Notes: generated by a model from the letters alone, not told the origin. Counted from the stretch's first letter, positions 22,592 to 33,859 are shown. The stretch is 64,000 nucleotides of DNA from Falciphora oryzae (GCA_000733355.1 JNVV01000007.1:370624-434623), one strand, 5' to 3'. Translations and numbers: made by a program.

Positions 22592-23440
22592 ATGGACCCC
22601 AACAGCACAAGCATGAAGGCCACCTTCCAGCGCTACAGGGACTATGCAGCATCCCTCCTCAGCCGGAATAACCCCCGCCTGGGCCAAAGGACGGTCAAAG
22701 CTGGCCAGGAGCTGATCGCGCACTGCGACCGTTCCGTGACTCTGGACGCCTCGCGGGACCCTTGAGGAACCCTACCCCAGAGGCTCCGGGAGTTCGAGCG
22801 GCTGGCCAAGGAGTTGGACCGTGCGGTGCAAGAACTGCCGGTCCAGGTCTTTAGGCGGTCGCTCAGGAGGTGCCGCTCGAGGAAGCCGCAGCGGGCTTCC
22901 ACACACCGCGCCGGCGCCACACCCTTTCCAGCCCTCTCATCGTCATCGCCGCGGCCATCGCCCTCCTGTTCGTCAACACCACCATCAGCAGCATCGACGC
23001 TGCCGTCGACATCCCCCAGCGAAGGGGGCCCCAAGGCGACGACGGACGGAAGCGGCCTGGAGCCGGCCCAGACGAGCGGCGCCGACCTGCTCTGCGGCAT
23101 GTGGTGGGCGCTCCTGGGCAGCCTCCGGACGCAGCTGCCGCGCGCGGTCGCGCCGCCCACCGAGCCCGAGCTGCGGGGCCTCTTTGGGGGCCTGGCCTCG
23201 ACCGAGGACAACTTCTACGCCGACGGCATTGACGTCGTGCTCCGGGAACGAGGCCGGCCAAGGGGCCTCTCGCTGAACCTCGGCGTCGTGGTGAAGGGCG
23301 CCGGGGCCGAGGGCCGCTTCTCGTACCAGATCCGCAAGGGCGACGACGCGACGATCCGGATCCACAACGACAACGTCGAGGCGCTCAGCGACGCCGAGTA
23401 CAGCCACTACTCGGCCGTGTGTCGCCCGGGCCGAGGGTAA
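22592..23440 (+). pseudogene. Probable broken gene: one in-frame stop and two frame changes
   Basis: From the ATG at 22592 one frame reads MDPNSTSMKATFQRYRDYAA and onwards with good codon use, but meets TGA at 22763-22765, then continues to VQELPVQVF near 22850. Coding character then moves to the next frame for about 170 nt, encoding a membrane-helix-like stretch LIVIAAAIALLFVNTTI in highly preferred codons. Near a G5C4 run (about 23020-23030) it moves back to the first frame, reading ADLLCGMWWALLGSLRTQL, DNFYADGIDVVLRERGRP and FSYQIRKGDDATIRIHNDN up to TAG-free sequence ending at TAA 23438. So the locus fits a gene with one nonsense and two single-base lesions. A 45-nt intron at 22736-22780 could remove the TGA but not the frame changes. 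I do not recognise the family. Assembly indels are an alternative. Confidence 0.55.
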
Positions 23441-23907
23441 CTAGGGCCGTGTTCTGGCGAGGGGCATCAAAGTGGATGCGGCGGTTGACAAGATCGATGA
23501 TCGATGCGAGGGCTTTTGAATGTTTGGCCACTTTTTGGAAAGCAAAAGCATGGGGAGCCCAGGGGGAAAGCAAGGACAAAGCAAGGAAGGGGAATGTGTG
23601 GGGGCATTTAGGATATAGGGTCGAGTGTGACGAGCAACTGTCACAATTTTGTAAAAGCAGACTACGGCCTTTGAGACTGGTTTCCAGCTAGGTACACCAC
23701 AACTCTGTCATAGTCAAGGCAGGAAGGCATTTAACCCCCATAACCCGTGTTAACAAACCCAAAACACGGTGTCCATTCGGCTTTAAAGCCCGTGAAAATA
23801 GAGATGCATCTGCCTTCGAATTGTTTGCCGCACCGGACCTAAACCGTGTCCAATATCAATGCCATGGCCTTCTCCCTGCTTTACCCCACTAATCAAAAGA
23901 GCAGGCA
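23441..23907. other. Intergenic, convergent
   Basis: 467 bp between the broken gene and the DUF726 gene end. AT-rich with no supported gene; presumably 3' UTR of the DUF726 gene. Confidence 0.5.
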
Positions 23908-26487
23908 CTAGTCGTCCAAGGGTATAGGGGCGTCGTAGGTCACCATATCGCCATCATCGTTATCCTCCATCCTGATCCCCACATGGCTATCGTCGTCGCT
24001 ATCGTCGTCACTATCGTCGTCGCTTTCAGCATGATCTGCTAACTTGCTGCTCCCGTCACCACCACTGCTGCTAGGCCCAGGGAGGACCGTGAGCGATGTA
24101 GGCTCAGTCTTGGTTTTGCTGGGCCCGCCAGCGGCACCCGCCGGGACCGAGTCGGCAGATCTTGGCTTCACAGCGTGTTCAGGGGAAGCAGACGTAGGCG
24201 TCGCCGTTGGGAGCTGCGGTGCACTGGCCGAGGCCTTGGCGGCAGAGCCACCGGGCCGTTGCCGGACCTGTGCCTGACCCTGACCCATGTGCGCCAACGC
24301 CGCCATGGGATCCAACTGCTGCATCAAAAAGTCCGAGTTGGACCTCGGCGCAGCGGCGGGGCGGGCCGTTTTATCAGCCCCAAGCATGCCAGACAGCGAC
24401 TTGGGCTCGGGCGCCACGGCGGCCTCGTCCCCGAGATCTATCAGGCTCCCCTGCTTAGCGCCGCCGTCCTCGTCCCGCATCTCGATCACGTCCCCGTCTG
24501 TCTCTATGGGCCCCTCGCCGCCCTGGACGTCGGGGAAGCCGCAGCGGGCCAGGATCTTGGCGATCAGGTCCGGGTAGCGCAGGTGGCCGCTCACGGCGTT
24601 GCTGAGGTCCAGGTTCTCGACGCCGTCGATGCCCTCGACGGCCTGCAGGCCCGCCACGCCGAGCTGGATGCTGGTGGCCCTGTAGACGAAGGCGAGGATG
24701 AAGTCGTTCTCCGAGTAGACGTTGAACAGCTTGCCCGACACGACGCTGCGCATCTCCTCCCACTGGGCGTGGTCCGAGGGGATCGGGGCGCCGACCAACA
24801 CGACCTGTTCCACGAGGCCGAATGCACGGCGCTCGGCCAGTGAGATGAGGCAGGAGTGTATTACTCTCGCCCCCAAAGAGTACCCGATCAATGCGACGGG
24901 CCGCTCGCCCTGGGCCTTGTTGATGATGGCGTCGGCGAGGACCCTGCCGGCCTTTTCGGACCGGTTGCGCGCTCGGTTGAAGGGGTTGTCGAGGGTGGAG
25001 GCGACTTTGAGCAGCTGGAGCGGCCACATGGCGGCGTACAGAGCGGCCAAGGCTGTCCGCTTGATGATCTCGACCTTGATGACGCCCCAGGTGTAGGATT
25101 CGATCAGATCGCGCAAAGCGGCGCCGAGGCTTAGCAGGCTGTCGATCTCGTACTGGAGGGCAAAGACCTCGGTATCGGCTCCCAGCACGCGCCACGGCCT
25201 GACTATATCATCCCTGGACGAGAGCCAGCCGTTGATACCGATGGTGACGCGAAGCCGTCGAGAGCCTTTGTCCTCTTTGGAATACTCCTTGCCCCATGCC
25301 TCGTTCAGCGGTATGAAGCGGAAATCGTCGACCTCGCGGGCATACTGGTCCATCATCTCGCCCTATATCGAATCTATTAGTCAAAATCAACAACCGAGCA
25401 ACGGCGGCGCACTCACAGTCATCTTGGCCCCATAGGCTCCAAACAGGGTGCCCACGAGGGCGCCGTTCATCCAAAAGACGCCGAGGAACGAGGCCAAACT
25501 GCCGAGGCCGACGCTGCCCATCAGGCCGCCGATGGCGCCGGCGACGAGGGGCGCGGCCAGCCCGCCCGTGATGCCGATGACGGCGGCGCCGGCGACCGAT
25601 GCCAGGCCGACCTTCCAGAAGCGGCTGGCCTGCCCCTCCTGGCGGCGCTTCTGGGCCTCGGCCTCGGCCGTCATGGCCTGCTGCTGCTGCTGCCTCTTGG
25701 CCTCGTCCGAGGTGGAGGACTCGACGAGCGACCGGGCGATCTCGGTCTCCTCGCGCGCGAGCACGGTGGGCGGGAGGTCCAGGGCGGAGGCGAGGTAGAC
25801 GGCCAGGGTGCGCGAGAGCGCCGTGTAGGCGCCGGTGGAGAGCATCATGACCAGGAAGCAGCTGAGCGCCTCCTCGCGGTCCTCGCGCGGGATGGTGGTG
25901 AGGCGGGTCGGGAGCGGGTGGTACAGCTTCTGGAAGGCGGCCAGTTCTGGGCCGTTGTCGCCACCGCTGGTGCTGTTGCCAGCGGCAACTGCCGCCGCCG
26001 TTGGCTCGCCAAAGTCCAACAAGTCCCCGCCCTGGCTCGGGGTGTCGGCCTTGGCGCGCTGCAGACGGGCCTGGCGCTCCTGCCGCGCCTCCGTGATCTT
26101 GGCGTCGTCCGGAGCGGCGGCGATGTCCTTGAGCGACTTGAGGAGCTGGCGCTGCCACTCGTCAAGGTGGGCAATGGCGGCAGCCCGCAGCCGGATCAGC
26201 TCCCTGGTCGGGGGCTCAGGGGCCTGCTTCGGCTGTGGGGGTAGACTGCTAGTCGGGCGCCCATCGCTTCCTCCCTCGGAGCTGTCGCGGCTTTCGGATG
26301 AGACGAACAAGGGCGCGGGGGCGCTGGGGCGGGCTCGCCGGTGCCGGTCCTCCTGGTCGCGGTGCTTCAAGACAAGCTGGGCGCGCATGTACTGCGTGAT
26401 CTCGTCGACCAGCGTGTAGAGCGCTCGCCGCCTAGCCGGGTTGAGCACAACCAGCAATTGGCGAGGCTCTGCTGCCAGTGGCGCCAT
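23908..26487 (-). CDS. DUF726 / TMCO4-family membrane protein with alpha/beta-hydrolase motif
   Basis: Belongs to the family of yeast YFL034W and animal TMCO4; the biochemical role is unknown, a lipase-like activity has been proposed from the fold. Exons 25417-26487 and 23908-25362 join in phase 0 for 841 residues. The N-terminal half is helical with Arg/Gln-rich linkers. Residues about 290-357 form Gly/Ala-rich membrane segments (LASVAGAAVIGITGGLAAPL, GLGSLASFLGVFWMNGALVG). The hydrolase part follows: LRVTIGINGWLSSRDDIVRPW, then the nucleophile elbow IGYSLGARVIHSCL (GYSLG near 515-519), VVLVGAPIPSD, and SENDFILAFVYR, which could supply the acid. The C-terminal 160 residues are Ser/Pro-rich and acidic (repeated DSDDD), likely disordered. 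The intron lies between the membrane part and the hydrolase part. Confidence 0.9.
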
Positions 26488-27105
26488 GGCTTATCTACGA
26501 CGCGTCTCCTTGGTGGCGAGAGGCGATGTACGCTGGCCACCTCAGTGCCGTTGGTGCTGGGTCGATGACGTCGTCGTGTTGTGCAGTTTAGGGGATAGGC
26601 CGATTCAGGGGGACCAACAGCAGAATCCACCGCGCAGCATAGAGGTAATGCAGTATGGTGTCGGTCGACCTTGTTGAAAAAGCAATCCCCATCTGGCTTG
26701 GGGGAAATCGCTGCTTTTCAAAAGATTGCGGCCTAATCTGTGCACAGGATCCCAGGCAATCTGAAGTTTGTCGTATCACTATAGCGCGCCACAGCTAAGC
26801 TCATTGGAAGAGTTGACCCCGCCCGCTGGTCGGCTCTGATCCTGAAGGATGCGATGAGCCCCCAAGCAGTGTGTGCAAATGCCGACACAGGCAGGATGCA
26901 ATAAGAAACACCCTGGTATAACTGGGCCCTTGCAGATATGCTTGCGTTTCTATTCTGGGTCTTTTTTCCGAGATGCTAGAGCTAGGAACTCTGAAATCGC
27001 TATATAAGCTAGAAAACAATGAATGATACGCAACTGATGCCATGTAGAAACTGAGAAACGATGATATGACCACGTAAATCTCTCCGCGCACACAGGCTCC
27101 CCGCC
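26488..27105. other. Intergenic, tandem minus-strand genes
   Basis: 618 bp holding the 3' end of the RS protein gene and the promoter of the DUF726 gene. No coding frame or RNA gene is seen. Confidence 0.5.
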
Positions 27106-28461
27106 TCACCCGAACCGCTGCTTGGCCAGCTCCTTGAGCGCCCCGACGACGCGGTCCTCGCGCGCGTGGTAGTTCTGCAGCCGCTTCTGCAGCTCCTCGG
27201 CCCGCGCCCGCGCCTCCTCCTCGCGCCGGAGCTCGCGCTCCGTCTTCTTGCGCTGCAGCGACGCCAGCGCCCGCCGGTAGTCGTCCGCTCCGTCCCCGCC
27301 CCCCATGAGCTCACCGTCGTTGACGTCCGCGGCGCCGGCCGACCCCTCGCGGAACCCGCGGAGCTTCTCGTTGAGCTCGCGCTTCTTCTCCAGCCGCCGC
27401 TCCCGCGTGCCCGCGTCCGCCTTGGGCGCCAGCTCGTCCAGCCGCTCCTTCTGCTCCGCCCGCTCCGCCCGCCGCGCCAGCGCCCCCGCCTTGCGCTCCG
27501 CCTGCCGCGCCTCCTCCTCCGCCGCCCGCCGCTCCTCCAGGTCCTGCATGCTCGGGATCCCGGGCCCCTGCCGGATGCTCGACGCCGGCCACACCCTGCG
27601 GGATGACGACGCCGCCCCTTCTCGTGGCGGCGGCGGCGGGCCGTAGTCATCGTCGTCGTCGCTATCGTCGCTGCTTGTAGCGTCGCGTTTTGACGCAGCC
27701 TTGAGCGCTCGAGACGTCCCGTCGGCGCTGGCCGCGGCAGGGCGCCCTGGGATTACGGCAGGGCTATCCCCACGGTCGTCGCCCGACACCGCCGGCCTGT
27801 CGTAGTCGTCGTCGTCGTCGTCGTCACCGGCCTTTTCCTCGACCCACATGCGCACGACGCGCTGGAACATCTCGGGCTCGTACCAGCCTTCCGACAGCTT
27901 CCCCGCGTTCCAGCGCTTGACAAAGGACCTCCAGCGGTGCCGCAGCTCGCGCTCACCGAGGTCGTGGATGTTGGTCTGCGCGTGCAGGTCGAGGTAGTGC
28001 GCGAACAGCGGCCGGAAGGCGTTGTAATCGTGCCGCGAGAGCGTCCGGGCGTCGTACGGCAGAATCCTCTCCCCGGCCTGCTCATCCGCCTTGCCGTCGT
28101 CGTCGTCACCCTCCTCGTCGTCGATCGGCCCCATCATAGTCGCTGCGGTTGGCCTCGCCGGGCGCTTGGGGCGAGAGTGAGAGTCCTCCCTGGACCTCCG
28201 GTCGCGCCGGCCAGCCGGAGACGTGCTCCGTTGGCGCCTACTAGACCGGTGCTTGTGGGAGCGCGAAGACGACTCACCATCCTGCCGTCGACGATCCCTA
28301 GACTGGCTGTCCGTGTCCCGGGCCCGGTCCCGATCCCGATCCCTGTAGCGGCGGTGGCGATCGTCCCCGTCGCGTTGACCGCGACTGCTTCCATATTCCC
28401 GTCTCGGGCGCGAGGCGGGTGATCTTGACCGCCTCCTATCGTCGTCCTTGGCAGTAGGCAT
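27106..28461 (-). CDS. Arg/Ser-rich nuclear protein with conserved helical core, unnamed
   Basis: One exon of 451 codons from the ATG at 28461; the frame is open further upstream but only a GTG is available there. The first 100 residues are RS/RD-rich (SPAGRRDRRSRED, RDRDRDRARD) like splicing-associated proteins. A compact conserved-looking block at about residues 145-215 (YDARTLSRHDYNAFRPLFAHYL, LGERELRHRWRSFVKRWNAG, LSEGWYEPEMFQRVV) suggests a folded helical domain. After an acidic stretch come long charged helices with strong coiled-coil character (about 290-450: RRAAEEEARQAERKAGALARR, KTERELRREEEARARAEELQKRLQNY). I cannot name the family. RS content points to a nucleus/splicing role, by inference only. 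Confidence 0.75.
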   Translation of the reverse strand: MPTAKDDDRRRSRSPASRPRREYGSSRGQRDGDDRHRRYRDRDRDRARDTDSQSRDRRRQDGESSSRSHKHRSSRRQRSTSPAGRRDRRSREDSHSRPKRPARPTAATMMGPIDDEEGDDDDGKADEQAGERILPYDARTLSRHDYNAFRPLFAHYLDLHAQTNIHDLGERELRHRWRSFVKRWNAGKLSEGWYEPEMFQRVVRMWVEEKAGDDDDDDDYDRPAVSGDDRGDSPAVIPGRPAAASADGTSRALKAASKRDATSSDDSDDDDDYGPPPPPREGAASSSRRVWPASSIRQGPGIPSMQDLEERRAAEEEARQAERKAGALARRAERAEQKERLDELAPKADAGTRERRLEKKRELNEKLRGFREGSAGAADVNDGELMGGGDGADDYRRALASLQRKKTERELRREEEARARAEELQKRLQNYHAREDRVVGALKELAKQRFG

Positions 28462-29530
28462 GTCTCCGTTCTCTCTGGCGCGTGACTTGTTCACTGGCTT
28501 CTGCACGTGCCTTGGGCTCCCGCCGACAGCCCCAGAAGACACGGTGATGTGATGTGGCCAATAGAGCGAGCCCTAGTGCCGGGGCTAGAACGAGGCACTG
28601 CGGCAAAAGCCGGCCAGTGACGCTCAAGAGGCGGACCTCTCCCCCAGATTTATATGTTTGGGTTTTGGGCGAGCAGAGTCGGGTTCCGCCAATTCCGATT
28701 TCCGGGTTGCTTTTTGCGGTGTTGAATAACTTCAAAGCGAGCTGCTTGTGTGACAGGCTGGTTATCCAAGCCGTATCATTCTTTTGCATATAACATGGAG
28801 TTTAACTCGAAAGAATCCAAGAAAGAAATGCAAATCAACTGTCGCGAATATCGGAATTGATGTCGTGGAATTTACGATTGGGTCGGCCTACTCCCCGAAA
28901 CAATCGGAAGGAGCTGTGCTTCTGTTTTGACCTTGGCCAATCAAAAGAGCGCCGCTACTCAGCTGGCCCCACATGACGGGGCTGGGTGCTGGGCTGCTGG
29001 GTCCAGAAGCTTTCTGTCGTCCAGACAGGGGTTTTTGTGTTCAGGTCCGCTGAACTGGCATCCATGTATGTCCAACATTTGTTGAAAAGCACCTTCGAGA
29101 GAGCAAGATAGCTTTGTGGATATCTATATATCGGTATATATGTATGCGTAGAGCCGAATTGCCGCCTCCCAAACCCAGGGGTATCATTCGTCATACTATC
29201 ACCATCAGCATCCCTCTCAGACCAGCAAGCAGCCTCATGCAGACGTCGTATACGCATCGCTTGGTCGAATACCTTGATGTGCCAGCACTCCTTCAGCGAT
29301 CAGGCCATACGGCCTCCACAGCGCATCATGATATCGGCGCTGCCAACTACCGCGAGCAGGGGTCAACCCCCAGCGTGCACTGCTCGGGCGGCAGCTTTTT
29401 GGCGTTGTCAAAATCTCAAATACCGTCGCGCTCGGACCCAGCACAAATGGGTCCAAGACGTTTGAGATCACCTCCAGTGCCAACCACAGCAAAACCTCGC
29501 AAATATCCCGCCTCTCATATTATTTTCGCC
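28462..29530. other. Intergenic, RS-protein promoter and copper-fist gene 3' region
   Basis: About 1.07 kb between two minus-strand genes. No RNA gene, repeat or credible frame was found. Confidence 0.5.
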
Positions 29531-31538
29531 TCAACCATCCGCGTAAGGGTGGCTGTGGATCAGACAGCCCACGCACTGGCAGTCGTCGCCGCACAGACAG
29601 CTCGCCGTCTCGCCCTCGCAACCGAACGGGTACGTGACGAAGAGGAAGTCGCTTGCCGAAAGGTGCGTCTGGTCCTCGCTCGCCGCCGACGCCTCGGACG
29701 GTGTCTGCGCCTGCGGCGGTGAAGAGGCCGCCGGTTCCGTCGCTCCTGCACCGCCTGCGCTTTGCTGGGCCTGCGCCGCAGCGGGAGACACCTCTTCCGC
29801 GCCCTTAGCCGATGTGTGCTCACCGCCGCCGCCGCCGCCGCAACATCCCCCTCCTCCCCCTGCTCTTGCCGGCGCTGTCGATGCTGGCGCTGTTGCTCCC
29901 TCCCTTGCGCCCCTTGCATCCCTCGCTTCCCCTCGCGCCGGTTCCTCCGTCATTATGTTCATGGCCGACCGAACGTAGTCCTGTGTAACCTCGTTGTACG
30001 GATGAGCCGGGCAGCCGAGGCAGTTGCAAGCGTCACCGCAGGTGCACTGGTGTGACATGCCCACGAAGCCACCCCCGGCTGCAGCGTCATCGCTGACTCT
30101 GAGGCTCATGGCTGGCGCTGGCAGCGCGCCCATGCCCATGTGGGCATGAGCATGGCCTCCAGGGAACGCATAACCTAGCCCTCCGGGAGGTGGCATCGAT
30201 TGTCTCCATTGTGGTGGCTGTATGGGATGCTGGTATGTGCCGTAGTAAGGCGGGTAGATGTACATCGTCGGGTCCGCTGCATGTGTGAAGAATATAGGCT
30301 GCATAACCGGCGATGAGAATGGGCCCATCATTGGGGCGCCCGCGACGCCCATCTGGTGGCTTAATGGTGCTGTGCCGTTTGCGAGGCCGCCACCGTTCGT
30401 CGCGGAGACGTGCTGTCCAAAATGACTCAGTGGTTGGTGCGCGGCGGTGACGGCAGTGGGTGGTGACTTTGGGTTTCCATCGCCATCGACTCTCGTCGAT
30501 GATGCCTTACCAGCGCAGCAGCTCTTAGGTGCCGCCGCGGGCGTGACTGGTTTGCTTGCGGCAGCTCCATCACTGGCGGCAGCCGCGCCGGACCCAGCTC
30601 CGTCTGGGCTTCTGCCGAAATCCTCAAAGTAGGACCCGTTGGACACGCCACCGACAACCGATCTTGGCGTCTCGGGTTTGATGGCTGGAGAGGGCATGGT
30701 AAGATGACCGTCGAGCTGTTGGGATAGTGGATAGTCCGCCTCATTCTCCAAGCCCGTCGTCACAGCCGGCCGATCGAGCGTCCCAGACAGCGCGGCCAGA
30801 TAGTCAAGCGAACGGCCGGGTGTTGTCGGAGGGAGCGCGTTGTCGCCATCGACCGTAGACAACATCCTGGGGAGGATGGGGGTTCTGTAGGGCGGCGCGG
30901 AGTGTATGTTGTAGCTTTCAGGGTCCATCCTCTCGAGCGTCGCAAGGTCGAAGGACTGTTTCCGGGTCGTGGCTTTGGTAGTGGTCTTCTGGATCTGGAA
31001 CGTTCGCCTAGTCGGGGACATGGAGCCCTTGAGGGCCGGGGATTCGAGCGGCGCTGGCTCTGGGGCTGGGGCCGAAGGACCGCAACCGCACTTCTGCGCT
31101 CGCGGTATGGCCGCCGTGATGCCGCCGCAGGCGCATGGCCTGCCGGGCGGGTGTGGGCACATGCTCAATGGCCGTCCCGGCTTGCGAACCGGCACCATGA
31201 GGCGCTCCTTGGCGTGTGTGCATTTTGTAGACCGATGTCCACGTATGCATGGCTCACTGTATCGCATTCAGGGGCCACATGTAAGCATTCAAGCCGGTGT
31301 CCGCTCGCAGGTCCAAGCTGGCGAGGAGACGGGTAGGGGATCAAAGGGTAGCGGGAATGCAGCGCGCGAGCAACATAATGATGGGTGCAAGTACGGGATG
31401 GGAGCGCATAGGCATTCGATTGGATGGGCGTAACACCTCTCCCGGCCCACGCATGAGACGCCGAGGGCCGCGGCGGGGGAATCATCTTGGTCACTCACAC
31501 ACTCACCAAGCCATCTTCAAGCCGTTGATTATCGGCAT
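29531..31538 (-). CDS. Copper-fist transcription factor (Mac1/Cuf1/GRISEA-like)
   Basis: Copper-sensing regulator; the family switches copper uptake or detoxification genes. Two exons, 31507-31538 and 29531-31256, total 585 residues. The 32-nt first exon encodes MPIINGLKMA and two bases of Cys11; splicing to the acceptor at 31257 rebuilds the copper fist: MACEPCIRGHRSTKCTH (Cys11, Cys14, Cys23, His25, the zinc site), then RKPGRP for minor-groove contact and CPHPPGRPCACGG with KCGCG. Two Cys clusters follow, HQCTCGDACNCLGCPAH at about 415-431 and SCLCGDDCQCVGCLIH near the C-terminus. Both follow CxCx3CxCx2Cx2H, close to the Mac1 copper-sensor motifs. Two such clusters favour a Mac1/GRISEA-type activator of high-affinity uptake over an Ace1-type detoxifier. 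A GGGGGCC-rich Cys patch also occurs near residue 475. Confidence 0.92.
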
Positions 31539-32263
31539 CCTCACGGTATCTCGGACGAGATTGCCGTCATGGGCCGGAGTGGGCTGCGCCGGAGGGCGGT
31601 ATACCTCGGTCTAGGTTTGTCAACTGATCCACGGCAAGGAGCCACAGTCTCAAGGCCCGAGACAAGGCAACCCCAATTTCCCCAACAATGCGGCCGCGGG
31701 CGCCGACGTGTCGCAGGTTCGAGTTGCACGACGGCGGAGGCCCTCGCGCGCCTAGGAGTTCCCGCAGGCAGCGAGAGTTCGCCGCGAAGAGTTTGAACTA
31801 AATGGGAAAGAAAAAAAAATATAGATGGAGCAGCTGAGGCCGGCCGTTGGTTCGGGAGCCCGGGGTGGAGCAGGAGAGACAAGAGGACGATGCTCAGCGT
31901 GCGCAGGGCCGCATCAACGACACGAGCAGTCAGACTATTCGGTCAAGGCGGTGCTTATCCCCGGTGTCGGGGTAACGATAGGACGAGGGCGGCTCTAGCG
32001 AGGGATGGCTCAAGCAGTGCACCACCGGTTTTTTTTTTTTTTTTAGAAATAGCACCAGGGGGGCAAGCCCAGAGACGACGGACGTCTCGACTTGGGGGCC
32101 GAACAGGACTTGAGATCAGATGGATTCGAGATGCTGTGTGAAGTCCAGGCAGTATTGCGCATGTAGGCGGTACCTGGGTAGGCAGGTATCAGGGCGGCGT
32201 AGGTGACTCGCGTGGGGTACAGGTGAGCGAGGTATGCTAAGCCGGACGAAGCACTGGGCCACC

Positions 32264-32281
32264 CCCTCTCTCTCTCTCTCT
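32264..32281. repeat. CT dinucleotide microsatellite
   Basis: Uninterrupted CT units, about eight to nine copies, in the copper-fist upstream region. Confidence 0.9.
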
Positions 32282-32708
32282 TGGTTTCCTCGCCCCAAAA
32301 ACGTGGGCAGCGAGACGGGCGCGTGGGAATCCCCCGACAGGTGAGGGGGTCGCACTCGGCTGAGCCTAGACTGTAAGCCAAGGGGAAGGACAAGAGTGGT
32401 GCAGCGACATGTGCCAATAGCGCGGCTGCTGCGACGTGGGTTGCGCTGCGGGAAACCCAAGTTGGATACCTATCCGATGGGCTTGTCGAGGATGGAAGGT
32501 ATTTCGTCCCGTCAGAAGGCCCCAAGGCAGCTTGTCCCACGTTCGTGCTGAAGAAGGCCGGAGAGGCGCAGGCGCAAGGACCCGTCCTCGCTCGCTGAAA
32601 AGCACGGGCTTGGGCGCTTGTGAGACCACAACCACCAGGCCGCACTCTATTATCCCATATATCAGTGTCGGATGTTGGATGGCTCGGCTGCCAGGGCGTC
32701 CCAATGCG

Positions 32709-32742
32709 GTTGGTTGGTTGGTTTGGCTGGCTGGCTGGCTGG
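32709..32742. repeat. Compound tetranucleotide repeat (GGTT then TGGC)
   Basis: Three GGTT units pass into four TGGC units through one interruption; a simple compound microsatellite. Confidence 0.85.
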
Positions 32743-33035
32743 CCGTTGGCTCGGGGCAGGTACCACGGATCGGTCGGGAGACAAAACAATAGGTAAACAA
32801 CGGCAGCAGAAGGAGCAAAAAGGTACACTGCCTACCTCATTGCCTTTTCTTTTCCTTTATTTTTTTCTCTTATGATTTTGACCGTTATCCTACCCACCCC
32901 CTCCTGCTCAGGATATCTCCCGCGCCTTGTCAGTGTTTCCACCATGAGCAAGTTTCCATTGGCCGTCGAGGTCTAGACGAGCGCATGTGGGTCCCCATAC
33001 GGGAATGGAGCCAGAAGGCGGGCTCGTGCTGCTCA

Positions 33036-33221
33036 NNNNNNNNNNNNNNNNNNNNNNNNNNNNNNNNNNNNNNNNNNNNNNNNNNNNNNNNNNNNNNNNN
33101 NNNNNNNNNNNNNNNNNNNNNNNNNNNNNNNNNNNNNNNNNNNNNNNNNNNNNNNNNNNNNNNNNNNNNNNNNNNNNNNNNNNNNNNNNNNNNNNNNNNN
33201 NNNNNNNNNNNNNNNNNNNNN
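33036..33221. other. Assembly gap (186 N)
   Basis: Run of N bases. The frames read through it are artefacts. The left flank has CTCGTGCT and the right flank AGCACGAG, an 8-bp inverted match just outside the gap. Confidence 0.99.
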
Positions 33222-33859
33222 AGCACGAGTTGCAGGGGTCTGGTGCCCCAATACGCGCTGGAGGCAGGTCCCGAGTCCAGGCCGTACAAACGTCCGCCGT
33301 CCGCTCCCACCCACAAACATGATGCCAGCCGCAGCCGCCTCCCGACCAAGCCCAATATTTTTACAAATCCCATGTGGTGAAAGTGATACAATGTACAATG
33401 TATTCCTGAACGTGGCATTGTTTCTGGTCTCATAATGTCCCTCAGGGCTACCAGTGTCCAAAAAGGAAGATATTACAGCACGAAGGAACTGTCATCAATA
33501 GATTGCTACGTACTACCTTTCATGAGGCCCAAACACGAGCACAACTGCAAGCTGGAAACGCCGGCAGAGTAAAACACCCAGACCAGACCGCAACGATCAC
33601 ACCATGAGCAATGACGCTAGCACCGGTCAACGCGTGTTGGCCGTCTCTGAGCCGAGTCAGAGAGCAACGACGCCTGCCAGTCCGGCACGGTTCGCCTGGT
33701 TTGGATGCACCCGCAGCCAAGGCACAATGGCTCGCGGATTGGCTGGCCGAACCGTGCAAGACGCGTTCATCGTCTTTTTGAGCGAGTTTCCCCATTTAAC
33801 AACCACGTAGTCCTGCAAGCCGGGCTGAAAATTACACTTTATCTACGTAGACGGGAGAC

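Noticed and set aside
32043..32828. Long minus-strand frame upstream of the copper-fist gene
   Set aside because: Composition is dominated by Ser/Pro/Arg from microsatellite and leader sequence, codon use is unlike neighbouring genes and no domain is visible.
32930..33461. Frames crossing the N run
   Set aside because: Open only because N codons are not stops.
33685..33757. 10-bp inverted repeat GCACGGTTCG / CGAACCGTGC
   Set aside because: Arms are short and 53 bp apart with no supporting structure, terminal duplication or nearby gene.
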